Shown: positions 27,334-37,013, numbered from the stretch's first letter. The stretch is 64,000 nt of DNA from an uncultured Lachnospiraceae bacterium (GCA_910579865.1 CAJTXA010000015.1:17522-81521); one strand, 5' to 3'. A program made the numbers and translations. Notes: generated by a model from the sequence alone, not told the origin.

Positions 27334-27927
27334 TTAAATTTCTCTATTTTTATAATAATATTTTTTATCATGTTCGTTAATTTCTCGCATTACCTTGCAA
27401 GGGTTTCCAACTGCAACAACATTTGCTGGAATATCTTTAGTTACAATACTTCCAGCACCAATTACTGTATTGTCTCCAATCGTAACTCCTGGTAAAATAA
27501 TTGCTCCTGCTCCAATCCAGCAATTTTTTCCAATATGAATTGGCATGTTGTATTGGTAGGTTTGTTTGCGGAGTTCAGGTAAAATTGGATGTCCTGCTGT
27601 AGCAAGTGTTACATTTGGACCTAAAAGGGTGTAGTCACCAATATAAATATGAGTATCATCTACGCAGGTTAAGTGATAATTGGCGTAGACCATGTTGCCA
27701 AAATGACAGTGCTTGCCGCCAAAGTTTGCATAAAAAGGAGCTTCAATGTAAACACCTTCTCCACAGTCGCCCAGCATTTCCTTTAGTAATTTGGTTCTTT
27801 TTTTGAGCTCAGAAGGTTTGGTTAGATTATATTCATGTAGTTTGTCTTGACAAATGGTTTGTTCTTTTATAATTTCAGTATCTCCTGGAAGATAAAGGTC
27901 TCCCGTATGCATTTTTTCTTTGTTCAT
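27334..27927 (-). CDS. Sugar O-acetyltransferase, maltose/galactoside acetyltransferase family
   Basis: 197 residues with an N-terminal helical Mac domain (MHTGDLYLPGD) and a left-handed beta-helix of hexapeptide repeats: GNMVYANYHLTCVDDTHIYIG, HIGKNCWIGAGAIILPGVTIG and GAGSIVTKDIPANVVAVGNP. It transfers acetyl from acetyl-CoA to a sugar hydroxyl, often as detoxification. ATG 27927 is preferred because GGAGG precedes it; four codons upstream is another ATG overlapping that RBS. Confidence 0.92.
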   Translation of the reverse strand: MNKEKMHTGDLYLPGDTEIIKEQTICQDKLHEYNLTKPSELKKRTKLLKEMLGDCGEGVYIEAPFYANFGGKHCHFGNMVYANYHLTCVDDTHIYIGDYTLLGPNVTLATAGHPILPELRKQTYQYNMPIHIGKNCWIGAGAIILPGVTIGDNTVIGAGSIVTKDIPANVVAVGNPCKVMREINEHDKKYYYKNREI

Positions 27928-27976
27928 TTTTTCCTCCATATATTTTTCCTTATTTTATATTTTGCCTAGTATTTTT

Positions 27977-27985
27977 ATTATATCA
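27977..27985 (-). promoter_or_regulatory. Extended -10 promoter for the acetyltransferase-PHP pair
   Basis: On the minus strand TGATATAAT (27985-27977) is a perfect extended -10, 49 bases upstream of the acetyltransferase start. Confidence 0.55.
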
Positions 27986-28086
27986 GATTAGTGTTAAAAA
28001 TTCTTTTAAAATAGTTTATAATTTTATAAGAATTATATAGAAAGATATAATTGGAATTGAAAAAGGGTAGTTTTTAAAGAAAAGGA

Positions 28087-28115
28087 TTGATTTTTTAGAA
28101 GAAATGAAATATAGT
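28087..28115 (+). promoter_or_regulatory. Promoter candidate for the pyrophosphatase
   Basis: TTGATT (28087-28092), 17 bases, TATAGT (28110-28115), 75 bases before the ATG at 28191. Confidence 0.55.
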
Positions 28116-28190
28116 ATAAAAGAATGATAAAAATTTAACATACTAAACAAATTGGAGAGGGTTTTGGTATCAATATGGGAGGATTGATTT

Positions 28191-29840
28191 ATGAGAGAAA
28201 AGAAACGACCAGTGTTTGTAATTGGACATAAAAATCCAGATACAGATTCGATTTGTTCTGCAATTGCGTATGCAAACTTAAAGAAAAAAATTACTGGAGA
28301 GGAGTATGTAGCGAGAAGAGCAGGGCATCTAAATGAGGAAACACAATATATTTTAGAACGATTTGGAGTAAAACCACCAGAGTATATTAAAGATGTAGGA
28401 ACACAAGTAAAGGATATTGAAATTCGTGAGACAGAAGGAGTTTCTGAAAATATCTCATTAAAAGAAGCCTGGACGTTAATGAAGGAAAACAATGTAGTAA
28501 CACTTCCAATTACAACAGCAGAGCGTGAATTGCTTGGATTAATTACGATTGGAGATATTGCAACTTCTTATATGGATATGTATGATAGTTCTATTCTTGC
28601 TACAGCAAATACAAAGTATCAAAATATTATAGAAACATTAGATGCAACTTTAGTAATTGGAGATGCAGAGGCGTATTTTAATAAAGGAAAAGTATTAGTT
28701 GCGGCAGCAAATCCAGATTTAATGGAAAATTATATTGAACCAAATGATTTAGTGATTTTGGGAAATCGTTATGAATCACAGCTTTGTGCGATTGAGATGA
28801 ATGCAGCTTGTATTATTGTCTGTGAAGGCGCACCTGTATCACTTACAATTAAGAAATTAGCAGAGGAAGAACATTGTACTGTAATTAGTACACCACATGA
28901 TACATTTACAGCCGCTAGATTGATTAATCAAAGTATGCCAATTCGTTATTTTATGAGACGAGATCATTTAATTACCTTTCATACAGATGATTTTACAGAG
29001 AAATTAAAAGAGGTGATGTCAAAAAAGCGGCATCGGGATTTTCCTATTTTAGATAAACAAGGTCTTTATATTGGAATGGTTTCTAGAAGAAATCTTTTAA
29101 ATGCAGCTCGAAAAAAAGTGATTATGGTGGATCATAATGAGAAAAATCAAGCTGTAGATGGAATTGAGAATGCGGACATTTTAGAGATTATCGATCATCA
29201 TCGTTTAGGAAGTGTAGAGACAATTTCACCAGTATTTTTTCGAAATCAACCACTTGGCTGTACTGCTACAATTGTATATCAGATGTATCAAGAGTCAGGA
29301 ATCCCTATAGGAAAAGTGATAGCATCTTTACTTTGCTCTGCGATTATATCAGATACATTGATGTTCCGTTCTCCTACTTGTACAATGGTGGATCGAAATG
29401 CAGCACAGGAATTGGCTGAAATAGCAGAAGTAAAGATAGAGGAATTAGCTAATGATATGTTTCGGGCAGGAAGTAACTTACGTTCGAAGACACCAGAAGA
29501 GATATTTTATCAGGATTTTAAAAAATTCTCTATGAATGATACTACTTTTGGGGTAGGACAGATTAATTCTATGAATAGTGAAGAATTAACAGAGCTAAAA
29601 GGAAGACTGTATCCTTATATGAAAGATATGATTAAACATGCTGGTGTACAGATGATTTTCTTTATGCTAACAGATATCGTTAAAGAATCTACAGAATTAA
29701 TTTTTGTTGGAGAAGATGCAGAACAGTTGATAGCGGATGCTTTTGGTATTCGGGCTCAGGGAGATAGCTTTATTCTTAGAGATGTAGTTTCTAGAAAGAA
29801 ACAGTTGATACCAGCGATTATGGCAGATATTCAACAATAA
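28191..29840 (+). CDS. ppaC: Manganese-dependent inorganic pyrophosphatase with CBS-DRTGG regulatory insert
   Basis: 549 residues, DHH family II pyrophosphatase. N-terminal GHKNPDTDSICSAIAY begins the DHH domain. An insert from about residue 70 to 305 contains a CBS motif, a DRTGG-like domain and a second CBS motif. Then come DHHRLGSVETISP (D335-H337), ISDTLMFRSPT and the C-terminal DHHA2 domain. It hydrolyses pyrophosphate; in this longer class the insert binds adenine nucleotides and diadenosine polyphosphates. It is about 240 residues longer than the CBS-less enzyme of B. subtilis. Confidence 0.95.
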   Translation: MREKKRPVFVIGHKNPDTDSICSAIAYANLKKKITGEEYVARRAGHLNEETQYILERFGVKPPEYIKDVGTQVKDIEIRETEGVSENISLKEAWTLMKENNVVTLPITTAERELLGLITIGDIATSYMDMYDSSILATANTKYQNIIETLDATLVIGDAEAYFNKGKVLVAAANPDLMENYIEPNDLVILGNRYESQLCAIEMNAACIIVCEGAPVSLTIKKLAEEEHCTVISTPHDTFTAARLINQSMPIRYFMRRDHLITFHTDDFTEKLKEVMSKKRHRDFPILDKQGLYIGMVSRRNLLNAARKKVIMVDHNEKNQAVDGIENADILEIIDHHRLGSVETISPVFFRNQPLGCTATIVYQMYQESGIPIGKVIASLLCSAIISDTLMFRSPTCTMVDRNAAQELAEIAEVKIEELANDMFRAGSNLRSKTPEEIFYQDFKKFSMNDTTFGVGQINSMNSEELTELKGRLYPYMKDMIKHAGVQMIFFMLTDIVKESTELIFVGEDAEQLIADAFGIRAQGDSFILRDVVSRKKQLIPAIMADIQQ

Positions 29841-29862
29841 CCAGAAAACAGATGGAAATTAA

Positions 29863-29897
29863 GCAGCGAAGAGAGAACAGAACTTCGCTGCCTTTTT
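29863..29897 (+). terminator. Terminator after the pyrophosphatase
   Basis: GCAGCGAAG (29863-29871) pairs with CTTCGCTGC (29883-29891), followed by CTTTTT. Confidence 0.85.
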
Positions 29898-30018
29898 AGT
29901 GGAATTCTTCTATTGTTATTATTTAGAGAAGTAGGTATAATAAGGTAAAGAAGAAAGCTATTACAATAATAGAGAGAAAATTTGAATATTAAAATAGAAG
30001 AAAAGAGGTGCTTTGATA

Positions 30019-30702
30019 ATGGGAAAACAGATTTGGAAACCCGGAAATATGCTTTATCCTGTGCCAACGGTAATGGTAACTGTAGCAGATAAAAAGGGAA
30101 ATAGTAATATTATTACAGTTGCATGGACTGGAACAGTTTGTACTAATCCGCCAATGATTTCTATATCGGTTAGACCAGAACGTTTTTCATATTCTATGTT
30201 GGAAGAAATGGGAGAATTTGTAGTTAATCTGGCAACAAAAGAGTTGGCTTTTGCTACTGATTTTTGTGGTGTGAAATCGGGAAGGGAGGTAGATAAGTTT
30301 CAAGAATTGTGTTTGACACAGGGCAAAGCAGTTAAGGTTAAGGTGCCAGTCATAAAAGAAAGTCCGGTTAACATAGAGTGTAAAGTGATAGAAAAAAGAG
30401 AACTAGGCAGTCATACTATGTTTTTAGCTGAGGTAGTAGCAGTACAGGCAGAAGAACGTTATTTAGATAAAAAAGGAAAATTTGATTTGTCTTTGGCAAA
30501 ACCAATCGTTTATAGTCATGGGGAGTATTTTTGCTTGGGTGAGAAATTGGGGAAATTTGGGTATAGTATCCGGAAAAAGGAAGAATGGAATAAAAAACAA
30601 GTAAGAGAAAAGGTACTAGAAATGAAACTCTTTCCAAAAGAAGAAGGTGCTAATAGGGAAAAAGGAATAGAAAGAAAAAAGAATCAGGCAAAACAAATAT
30701 AA
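30019..30702 (+). CDS. Flavin reductase-like FMN-binding protein
   Basis: 227 residues with a split-barrel FMN-binding (flavin reductase-like) domain: MLYPVPTVMVTVADKKGNSN, then TNPPMISISVRPERFSYSML and GEFVVNLATKEL. A Lys/Glu-rich tail of about 45 residues follows. Members use FMN for reductions or act as flavoredoxin-like electron carriers; the partner is unknown. ATG 30019 has AGAGGTG eight bases upstream. Confidence 0.85.
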   Translation: MGKQIWKPGNMLYPVPTVMVTVADKKGNSNIITVAWTGTVCTNPPMISISVRPERFSYSMLEEMGEFVVNLATKELAFATDFCGVKSGREVDKFQELCLTQGKAVKVKVPVIKESPVNIECKVIEKRELGSHTMFLAEVVAVQAEERYLDKKGKFDLSLAKPIVYSHGEYFCLGEKLGKFGYSIRKKEEWNKKQVREKVLEMKLFPKEEGANREKGIERKKNQAKQI

Positions 30703-30794
30703 AGATATGGCTTAATAGAAAGACGAGATAAGATTGTGATTACAAAAAATAGAAGCATAATAAAAAAGATTTCGTGAATTTTGGAGGATATTAT

Positions 30795-32660
30795 ATGAAG
30801 GTAAGCCGCTTACAGATTAAAAATTTTAAATCGATTCGGGAACTTTTAATAGAAGAAATGGATTATGCCTGTATTTTAGTAGGAAAAAATAATACTGGAA
30901 AAACAGTAGTATTAGAGGCTATTCGTGCATTGACAGGAGATTATTTAATTAGCAGCCGAGATTTTAATGACAAAGGACGTTGTATTGAGATCGCAATTGA
31001 GTTAGAAATTACAACAGGGGATCTTATGATTTTATATAAAAATGGATTAGTAAGTAAATATAGGAATTATGCGATATGGGAAAGAGATTTTCGAGAAAAA
31101 ATGCCTTCTTATCAAGATGGTGTTCTCCGATTTACTTATGTGATACATCCAGATGGACAATGCTTTTATGAGGATGGAGTGAAAAAAAATAATTTTCGGA
31201 TACAAGAAATATTGCCAAAGATTTATTATATTGATCATACTAGAAATGTTGTAGAGATGGAAAAGGATTTTCTTTCTGTACAAACAGCAGAAGAACAAAA
31301 AAATATGAGTAGTACAATCTGTATGTTTGACATGTCAAAACATTGCCAGCATTGTTTTCAGTGTATTGGTATGATTTACAAAAAAACACCAAAGGCACTT
31401 TCTGCAATTGAAACAGCAAAATTGTTGGAATATAAATTGTATCAAACAAATATGGAGGATTTTTCTAGTACATTAAATAAATGTTTTCGCATTAATAGTG
31501 GAAAGAACGAAGAAATTCAATATCGGTTTGATTTTGATATAGAAAAAGTGTTTCATATTGAAACTATGTTACATAGTAATGATTCTGCCAGAGCACGAAG
31601 TATTCATGAATTAGGAGCTGGAACAAAAAGCATTTATTTGCTTTCTTTATTAGAAGCATATATTGCAGGAGAAAATTGTGTACCAAGTATTATTATCTTA
31701 GAGGAGCCAGAGATTTATTTACATCCACAGCTTCAAAAGGCAGCAGGAAAGGTGCTTTATAAATTATCCAAGAAAAATCAAGTTATTTTTTCTACCCATT
31801 CTCCAAATATGCTTTTTAATTTTTCTAGTAAGCAGATAAAGCAGATTATTTTAGATAGGGATTATTATACAATTTGTAAGGAGGATGAAGAAATTGATGA
31901 AATTTTGGATGATCTTGGCTATGCAGCGAATGATCTGATGAATGTCAGCTTTGTTTTTATTGTGGAAGGAAAACAGGATCGAAGTCGCTTGCCATTGATT
32001 TTGGAAAAGTATTATTCAGAGATTTATACTGAAGATGGAAAGTTACAAAGAATTTCAATTATAACAACCAATAGTTGCACAAATATTAAAACATATGCTA
32101 ACTTGAAGTATATGAATCAGTTGTATCTAAAAGATCAGTTTTTAATGATTCGAGATAGTGATGGAAAGAAACCAGAATATTTGGTAAAACAACTTTGTAA
32201 TTATTATAGCAATCGGGCTGATGAGGATAAAGGAGCAATCCCAAGAGTGACACCAAGAAATGTATTAGTATTAAAATATTATTCATTTGAAAATTATTTT
32301 CTGAATCCTACAGTAATGACTCAGATTGGGGTTGTAAAAAGCGAAGAGGAATTTTATAATATTTTGTATCAAAAATTTAAAGATTATCTATATCGTTTGC
32401 CAAGTGTTCGACGGATGCAAAGAGTGATTGGAAAACGAATTAATTCGGTTAAGGACATTAAAGAAAATATGGAAAGTTTTCGTATTTTTGTTCGAGGCCA
32501 TAATCTTTATGATATTTTTTATGGAAGGTATCGAGGAGAAGAGGAAACAGAGATTTTACGCCGCTATATTTCTATAGCACCAAGAGAAACGTTTCGAGAT
32601 ATCTTAGACGCAATTGATCGGTTTGTTTATTTTGAAAATCGAAAAAGAATAGAAGAATAA
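30795..32660 (+). CDS. OLD-family ATPase with TOPRIM nuclease domain
   Basis: 621 residues. The ABC-type ATPase head has Walker A GKNNTGKT (30-37) and LEEPEIYLHPQLQ (Walker B) followed by a switch His in STHSPN. The C-terminal part has TOPRIM signatures VEGKQD (from about 390) and RDSDG (D454, D456), so a metal-dependent nuclease is likely. Between ATPase motifs there is a cysteine cluster, C176, C184, C187, C190 (CQHCFQC). OLD-family proteins include phage-exclusion and anti-phage nucleases; members also have housekeeping or unknown roles. No UvrD-like partner is adjacent, so this looks like a stand-alone (class 1-like) OLD protein. ATG 30795 has TGGAGG upstream. Confidence 0.85.
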   Translation: MKVSRLQIKNFKSIRELLIEEMDYACILVGKNNTGKTVVLEAIRALTGDYLISSRDFNDKGRCIEIAIELEITTGDLMILYKNGLVSKYRNYAIWERDFREKMPSYQDGVLRFTYVIHPDGQCFYEDGVKKNNFRIQEILPKIYYIDHTRNVVEMEKDFLSVQTAEEQKNMSSTICMFDMSKHCQHCFQCIGMIYKKTPKALSAIETAKLLEYKLYQTNMEDFSSTLNKCFRINSGKNEEIQYRFDFDIEKVFHIETMLHSNDSARARSIHELGAGTKSIYLLSLLEAYIAGENCVPSIIILEEPEIYLHPQLQKAAGKVLYKLSKKNQVIFSTHSPNMLFNFSSKQIKQIILDRDYYTICKEDEEIDEILDDLGYAANDLMNVSFVFIVEGKQDRSRLPLILEKYYSEIYTEDGKLQRISIITTNSCTNIKTYANLKYMNQLYLKDQFLMIRDSDGKKPEYLVKQLCNYYSNRADEDKGAIPRVTPRNVLVLKYYSFENYFLNPTVMTQIGVVKSEEEFYNILYQKFKDYLYRLPSVRRMQRVIGKRINSVKDIKENMESFRIFVRGHNLYDIFYGRYRGEEETEILRRYISIAPRETFRDILDAIDRFVYFENRKRIEE

Positions 32661-32733
32661 TTATACAGGAATCGAAAGAGTAGATAAAACAGGCTTATGC
32701 AGCGTAATAAAATTTAGGAAGGGAGTTTTTAGT

Positions 32734-34491
32734 GTGGGAGAACAGGGAATAATAAAAGAAAAAGTAAAGAAGGAATTTGAACAGATGGGAAAGAGGAAAG
32801 GTACAAAACTTTTACTGAAAATTTCTTTGTTAGTTATTCTGCCGATTATTCTAGTTGCAACAGTTTGTACCTATGTTAGTGTAAAAAATGAAATTGTACT
32901 TGCAGAAGATTTGATTCAATCGCAGCTAAAAAGTGTAGCATATTGTGTGTCAGATGTGTTCTTTGGTATGGGAGAAGAAGAACTTACTTATGAAGATGGA
33001 ATCTTAAGAAGTGGGGATTCAGTTTTTATTACACAAGATACATTAGAAAAACTGAAATCAGAAACAGGTGTAGATATTACTTTTTTTTATGGAGATACAA
33101 GAATTTTAACTTCTTTAAAGGATAAAAACGGACAGTATCAAACTGGAACAAAGATGCCAGATGATGTAGAAAGAAAGGTATTAGATCAAGGACAAGAATA
33201 TTCTAATAATACAATTATAGTATTAGGAGAGGAATATGCAGGTTATTATCATCCAATTAAATTATCAGGAAAAGTGATAGGTGCTGTATTTGCTGGACGT
33301 TCTAAAGTAGAAATTCAGAAGATCATTCGAAAAGAATTAATTTCTTTATTTATAGGAATTATTGTTATTTTACTTGCTACATTAGGAGTGACAGTCTTAA
33401 TTATGATAAAGATGGTTGGAAGCCTAGATCATGCAGTAATGAATTTAAATATAATATCAAAGGGAAATTTAAATTTGCAGTTAAGTCAGAGATTATTAAA
33501 TCGCAAAGATGAGATTGGAGATATGGTACGATCAATTTATACATTAGTATCTTCTTTAAAGGAGATTGTATCAAATATTATTCATACTTCTCATTCATTG
33601 GAAGATTTTACGAAACGTTTTAACTCCTCTTTTCAGTCTATTACAAATACGATAGGACATATTAATTATGCAGTAGAAGGGATTGCCAATAGTTCGAATT
33701 CACAGGCAGGGGAAACTATGAACGCAAATACCCAAGTTACTTCTATGGGTTCTGCAATTAATGAAACAGCAGAAAGAGTAACAATTCTTGGAGAAAGTTC
33801 TCAGAAAATGAAATCTTATAGTGTTACAGCAAGTGTAACATTAGAACAATTAGTAGGAATTAGTGAAAAGACGAAAAAATCAGTTGATCAGGTTCAAAAG
33901 CAGACAAATTTAACAAATCAATCTGCACAAGAAATTCGTACAGCAACGGATTTGATTACTAATATTGCTAGTCAAACAAATTTATTGTCTTTAAATGCTA
34001 GTATAGAGGCAGCTCGTGCTGGAGAAAATGGAAAAGGTTTCGCTGTAGTTGCAGATGAAATTCGAAGTTTATCAGAGCAGTCAAAGGAGTCAGCAGAGAA
34101 GATTGTTAAGATTGTAAATAACCTATTACAAAATTCGGATACAAGTGTATCTACAATGAATGAGGTGGCAGATATTATTGTGGAACAGAATCATAAACTT
34201 CAGGATACAAAGGAAATGTTTGGCTCTTTAAATGTAGAAATTGATTCAGTGACAACAGCTATTACTGAAATTGGAGAACAGGTAGAATTGTTAAATCGGA
34301 CAAAAGATACTGTAATGAATATTGTAGATAATTTAGCTGCTATTGCAGAGGAAAATGCAGCAAATACAGAACAGACGTCAATATCTATGGTAGAATTAAA
34401 TAGTATTGTACAAGAGTGTAGCAATTCTACTGGAGAGTTAGTTACTTTGGCTGAAGAATTGGTACAAAATACAAAAAGATTTGAGGTGTAG
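32734..34491 (+). CDS. Methyl-accepting chemotaxis protein with single-Cache-type sensor
   Basis: 585 residues: N-terminal helix near 26-46, an extracellular region to about 200 with a Cache-like fold (ITFFYGDTRILTSL, AGYYHPIKLSGKVIGAVFAG), a second helix near 206-228, HAMP and a signalling domain with NIASQTNLLSLNASIEAARAG. GTG 32734 is preceded by AGGGAG. This is the second chemoreceptor of the window, of a different sensor class from that at 21722. No ligand is indicated. Confidence 0.9.
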   Translation: MGEQGIIKEKVKKEFEQMGKRKGTKLLLKISLLVILPIILVATVCTYVSVKNEIVLAEDLIQSQLKSVAYCVSDVFFGMGEEELTYEDGILRSGDSVFITQDTLEKLKSETGVDITFFYGDTRILTSLKDKNGQYQTGTKMPDDVERKVLDQGQEYSNNTIIVLGEEYAGYYHPIKLSGKVIGAVFAGRSKVEIQKIIRKELISLFIGIIVILLATLGVTVLIMIKMVGSLDHAVMNLNIISKGNLNLQLSQRLLNRKDEIGDMVRSIYTLVSSLKEIVSNIIHTSHSLEDFTKRFNSSFQSITNTIGHINYAVEGIANSSNSQAGETMNANTQVTSMGSAINETAERVTILGESSQKMKSYSVTASVTLEQLVGISEKTKKSVDQVQKQTNLTNQSAQEIRTATDLITNIASQTNLLSLNASIEAARAGENGKGFAVVADEIRSLSEQSKESAEKIVKIVNNLLQNSDTSVSTMNEVADIIVEQNHKLQDTKEMFGSLNVEIDSVTTAITEIGEQVELLNRTKDTVMNIVDNLAAIAEENAANTEQTSISMVELNSIVQECSNSTGELVTLAEELVQNTKRFEV

Positions 34492-34537
34492 ATAGAGGAT
34501 TAGATTGCAAGTAGGAAATAGAATACATTATTTTCAG

Positions 34538-34570
34538 AAAAAACAGAGTATAACTTCACTCTGTTTTTTT
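34538..34570 (+). terminator. Terminator after the second chemoreceptor
   Basis: AAAAAACAGAGT (34538-34549) pairs with ACTCTGTTTTTT (34558-34569), with a T-rich 3' side. Confidence 0.85.
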
Positions 34571-34610
34571 ATAGAAGTATAAAAGAGATATAATTCAGAA
34601 AAATATAGAT

Positions 34611-34746
34611 TTATCCACAAGGTTTTCAACATATTGTGGATAAGTGAACTAGTTATGTGGATGATTAAAGAAAAAATTTATAAGTTATCCACATAATTTT
34701 CCACATATCAACTTAAATTGTCATTATAGTGTGGAGGTTTTCCACA
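34611..34746. promoter_or_regulatory. DnaA-box cluster
   Basis: Within 136 bases there are three perfect consensus boxes TTATCCACA, at 34611-34619 (+), 34635-34643 (-) and 34685-34693 (+). One-mismatch boxes are TTTTCCACA at 34697-34705 and 34738-34746 (+) and TCATCCACA at 34656-34664 (-). A weaker match lies at 34730-34738 (-). AT-rich DNA follows to about 34910. No dnaA, dnaN or recF is in the window. The cluster may bind DnaA to regulate initiation, act as an origin-like element, or control the MoxR operon downstream. Confidence 0.75.
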
Positions 34747-34850
34747 ATATATGAAGAATTTAGGGATATTAAGAAGAAAAAAGTAAGAAATTTGATTTTA
34801 TTACAAAAATACTTTTACTTATGACAAGTTCAGAAAAATTAAAAAAAATA

Positions 34851-34859
34851 TGTTATACT
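34851..34859 (+). promoter_or_regulatory. Extended -10 promoter for the moxR operon
   Basis: TGTTATACT is an extended -10 (TGnTATACT), 73 bases before the TTG at 34932 and about 100 bases after the DnaA-box cluster. No clear -35 was found at usual spacing. Confidence 0.45.
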
Positions 34860-34931
34860 TATACCATAAAAATTTAGAAAAATATAAGACATAAGATAAA
34901 AAAGAAAGAGAAAGAGAGGATATGAGGGAAT

Positions 34932-35882
34932 TTGGATATTGATCAATATGTGAAACAGATTGCTGCAATAAAAGCAAATATAGAACGAGTGATAGTTGGA
35001 AAATCAGGAGTGATAGATAAAATTCTTACTGCTTTGGTTGCAGGAGGGCATGTACTTTTAGAAGATGTGCCAGGAACAGGAAAAACGATGATGGCAAAGA
35101 CATTAGCGAAGTCAGTTGATGCTGAATTTTCACGAATTCAATTTACACCAGATTTACTTCCTTCTGATATTACTGGGTTAAATTATTATAATCAAAAAGA
35201 GGGAGAATTTATATTTCGAAAAGGACCTGTTTTTTGTAATATTCTTCTTGCAGATGAGATTAACCGTGCAACTCCCCGAACACAGTCTAGTCTACTAGAA
35301 TGTATGGAAGAGAAACAGATTACAGTAGATGGGGAAACACGAATATTAGAACAGCCTTTTTTTGTAATTGCAACGCAAAATCCAGTAGAAACGGCTGGAA
35401 CATTTCCTCTTCCAGAGGCACAGCTAGATCGTTTTTTAATGCAGATTTCAATGGGATTTCCTAAAAAAGAAGAGGAGTTGCAAATGGTAAATCGTTTTAT
35501 ACGAGATAATCCATTTACAGAAGTAGTTCCAGTTGTTAAGAAAGAGGATTTATTGGAACTACAAAAGAAATGTAAAGAGATTTATATTCATCCAGTTTTA
35601 TTGGATTATATAGTTCGAATTGTAGAGGAAACGAGAATTTTTAAGGCGGCTATACTTGGAGTTAGTCCAAGAGGAACGCTTGCTTTTTTAAGAGCAGTAC
35701 AGGCATATGCACTAATTCAAGGAAGAGAATATGTAGTACCAGAGGATATTCATGAGTTGGCAGTTCCAGTTTTAGCCCATCGGATTGTTCTGCAAGGAGG
35801 AATGTTAGGCGGCAAGAGTGCAGCAGCAGTGAAACAGATTTTATCTATGGTTTCGGTGCCTACAGAGGAATGGAAGCGATAA
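34932..35882 (+). CDS. MoxR-family AAA ATPase
   Basis: 316 residues with GGHVLLEDVPGTGKT (Walker A), LADEINRATPRTQSSLLE (Walker B and MoxR signature), ATQNPVETAGTFPLPEAQLD and a C-terminal lid. MoxR ATPases act as chaperone-like partners of VWA or DUF58 proteins. The start is TTG 34932; the ATG just upstream is out of frame. The DUF58 gene follows after 3 bases. Confidence 0.92.
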   Translation: MDIDQYVKQIAAIKANIERVIVGKSGVIDKILTALVAGGHVLLEDVPGTGKTMMAKTLAKSVDAEFSRIQFTPDLLPSDITGLNYYNQKEGEFIFRKGPVFCNILLADEINRATPRTQSSLLECMEEKQITVDGETRILEQPFFVIATQNPVETAGTFPLPEAQLDRFLMQISMGFPKKEEELQMVNRFIRDNPFTEVVPVVKKEDLLELQKKCKEIYIHPVLLDYIVRIVEETRIFKAAILGVSPRGTLAFLRAVQAYALIQGREYVVPEDIHELAVPVLAHRIVLQGGMLGGKSAAAVKQILSMVSVPTEEWKR

Positions 35883-35885
35883 AAT

Positions 35886-37013
35886 ATGATAATATTATTA
35901 TTTACTGGATTGTGTGCAGGAGTTTTGTACTTATTACAAGGATGGTTATATGAGTATTTTTGGGGAAAAAATTTAAATGCAGATGTAATGTTTACAGAAC
36001 ATGCTATTACAGAGGGAGAGATAGGACAGATTCAAGAAACAATTGTAAATGCAAAATTGTTGCCATTACCAATGATTCGAGTAAAATTTGAAATTGATAG
36101 AAGTTTGCAGTTTGAAGAGGAAGGAAATATTTCTATTTCAGATAAATGTTATAAAAATGATATTTTTTCGATTATGTTATATCAGAAAATAACAAGAACA
36201 ATTCCCTTTCGAGGAACAAAACGAGGGTATTATTCAATTGAACAGATCAATCTTGTTTCAACTGATCTATTTATGACAGCAACTTTGGTTGGAATAAAGT
36301 CAGTACATACCAATCTTTTTGTTTATCCAAAGGGAGTGGATACAAAACAACTTTTGATTCCTTATCGTAAGGTGATGGGAACTTTGCTGACTCGCAGATA
36401 TGCGTATGAAGATCCATTTGAGTTTCGAGGAATTCGTGATTATCAACCATTTGATAGGATGCAGGATGTGAATTGGAAAGCATCTGCAAAAACTGGTGAA
36501 TGGAAAGTAAATATGCATGATTATACAACCAGACAAGAAGTTTCTCTTTTATTAAATTTGGAAACAGAGTCAATGTTGGAATATGAGGAATTAAAAGAAG
36601 AAAGTATTCGTATTGTGAATAGTCTTGCAGAATGGTTTCTTTTACAAGGGATTTCAGTGGGATTAGTAAGTAATGGAAGAGATATTGAGACAAAAAAGGA
36701 ACTTTATATGGTAAGTGGTTCAGGTGGAAATCATATTAATATGATTCGGGAGCAACTTGCAAGATTGGATTTGTCACAGGAGTGTCGGGAATATGGAGAA
36801 ATAATAGCAGAACAGATAAATAGTCAAAGGAAAGATACACTTTATATTTTGATTTCAACTTCTCAAAGAGAAAAGTTACAAAAAGAGTTTAATAAATTAT
36901 GTGAGAAGAGTAAAGGTTCTATGTGGATTTTACCATTATATTCAAATATGGAAGAAAGATTAGTGGATTGTCCACTTGCAGAAAGTTATCGTTGGGAGAT
37001 GGAGTATGGATAA
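35886..37013 (+). CDS. DUF58-domain membrane protein
   Basis: 375 residues. A short hydrophobic N-terminus is followed by a beta-rich region and the DUF58 motif EFRGIRDYQPFDRMQDVNWKASAKT (positions about 178-202), then a VWA-like domain. It is the usual partner of the MoxR ATPase just upstream. These systems are often tied to envelope or stress functions, but the role in this lineage is not known. Its end overlaps the next gene by 8 bases. Confidence 0.9.
   Translation: MIILLFTGLCAGVLYLLQGWLYEYFWGKNLNADVMFTEHAITEGEIGQIQETIVNAKLLPLPMIRVKFEIDRSLQFEEEGNISISDKCYKNDIFSIMLYQKITRTIPFRGTKRGYYSIEQINLVSTDLFMTATLVGIKSVHTNLFVYPKGVDTKQLLIPYRKVMGTLLTRRYAYEDPFEFRGIRDYQPFDRMQDVNWKASAKTGEWKVNMHDYTTRQEVSLLLNLETESMLEYEELKEESIRIVNSLAEWFLLQGISVGLVSNGRDIETKKELYMVSGSGGNHINMIREQLARLDLSQECREYGEIIAEQINSQRKDTLYILISTSQREKLQKEFNKLCEKSKGSMWILPLYSNMEERLVDCPLAESYRWEMEYG

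Noticed and set aside
30795..32660. Gabija-type defence system
   Set aside because: Gabija needs a UvrD-like GajB beside the OLD-type GajA. The neighbours are a flavin reductase and a chemoreceptor.
34611..34746. Calling the DnaA-box cluster the chromosomal origin
   Set aside because: Box density is suggestive, but no dnaA, dnaN, gyrase or rpmH genes are nearby, and skew cannot be computed from this window. Kept as a DnaA-box cluster only.
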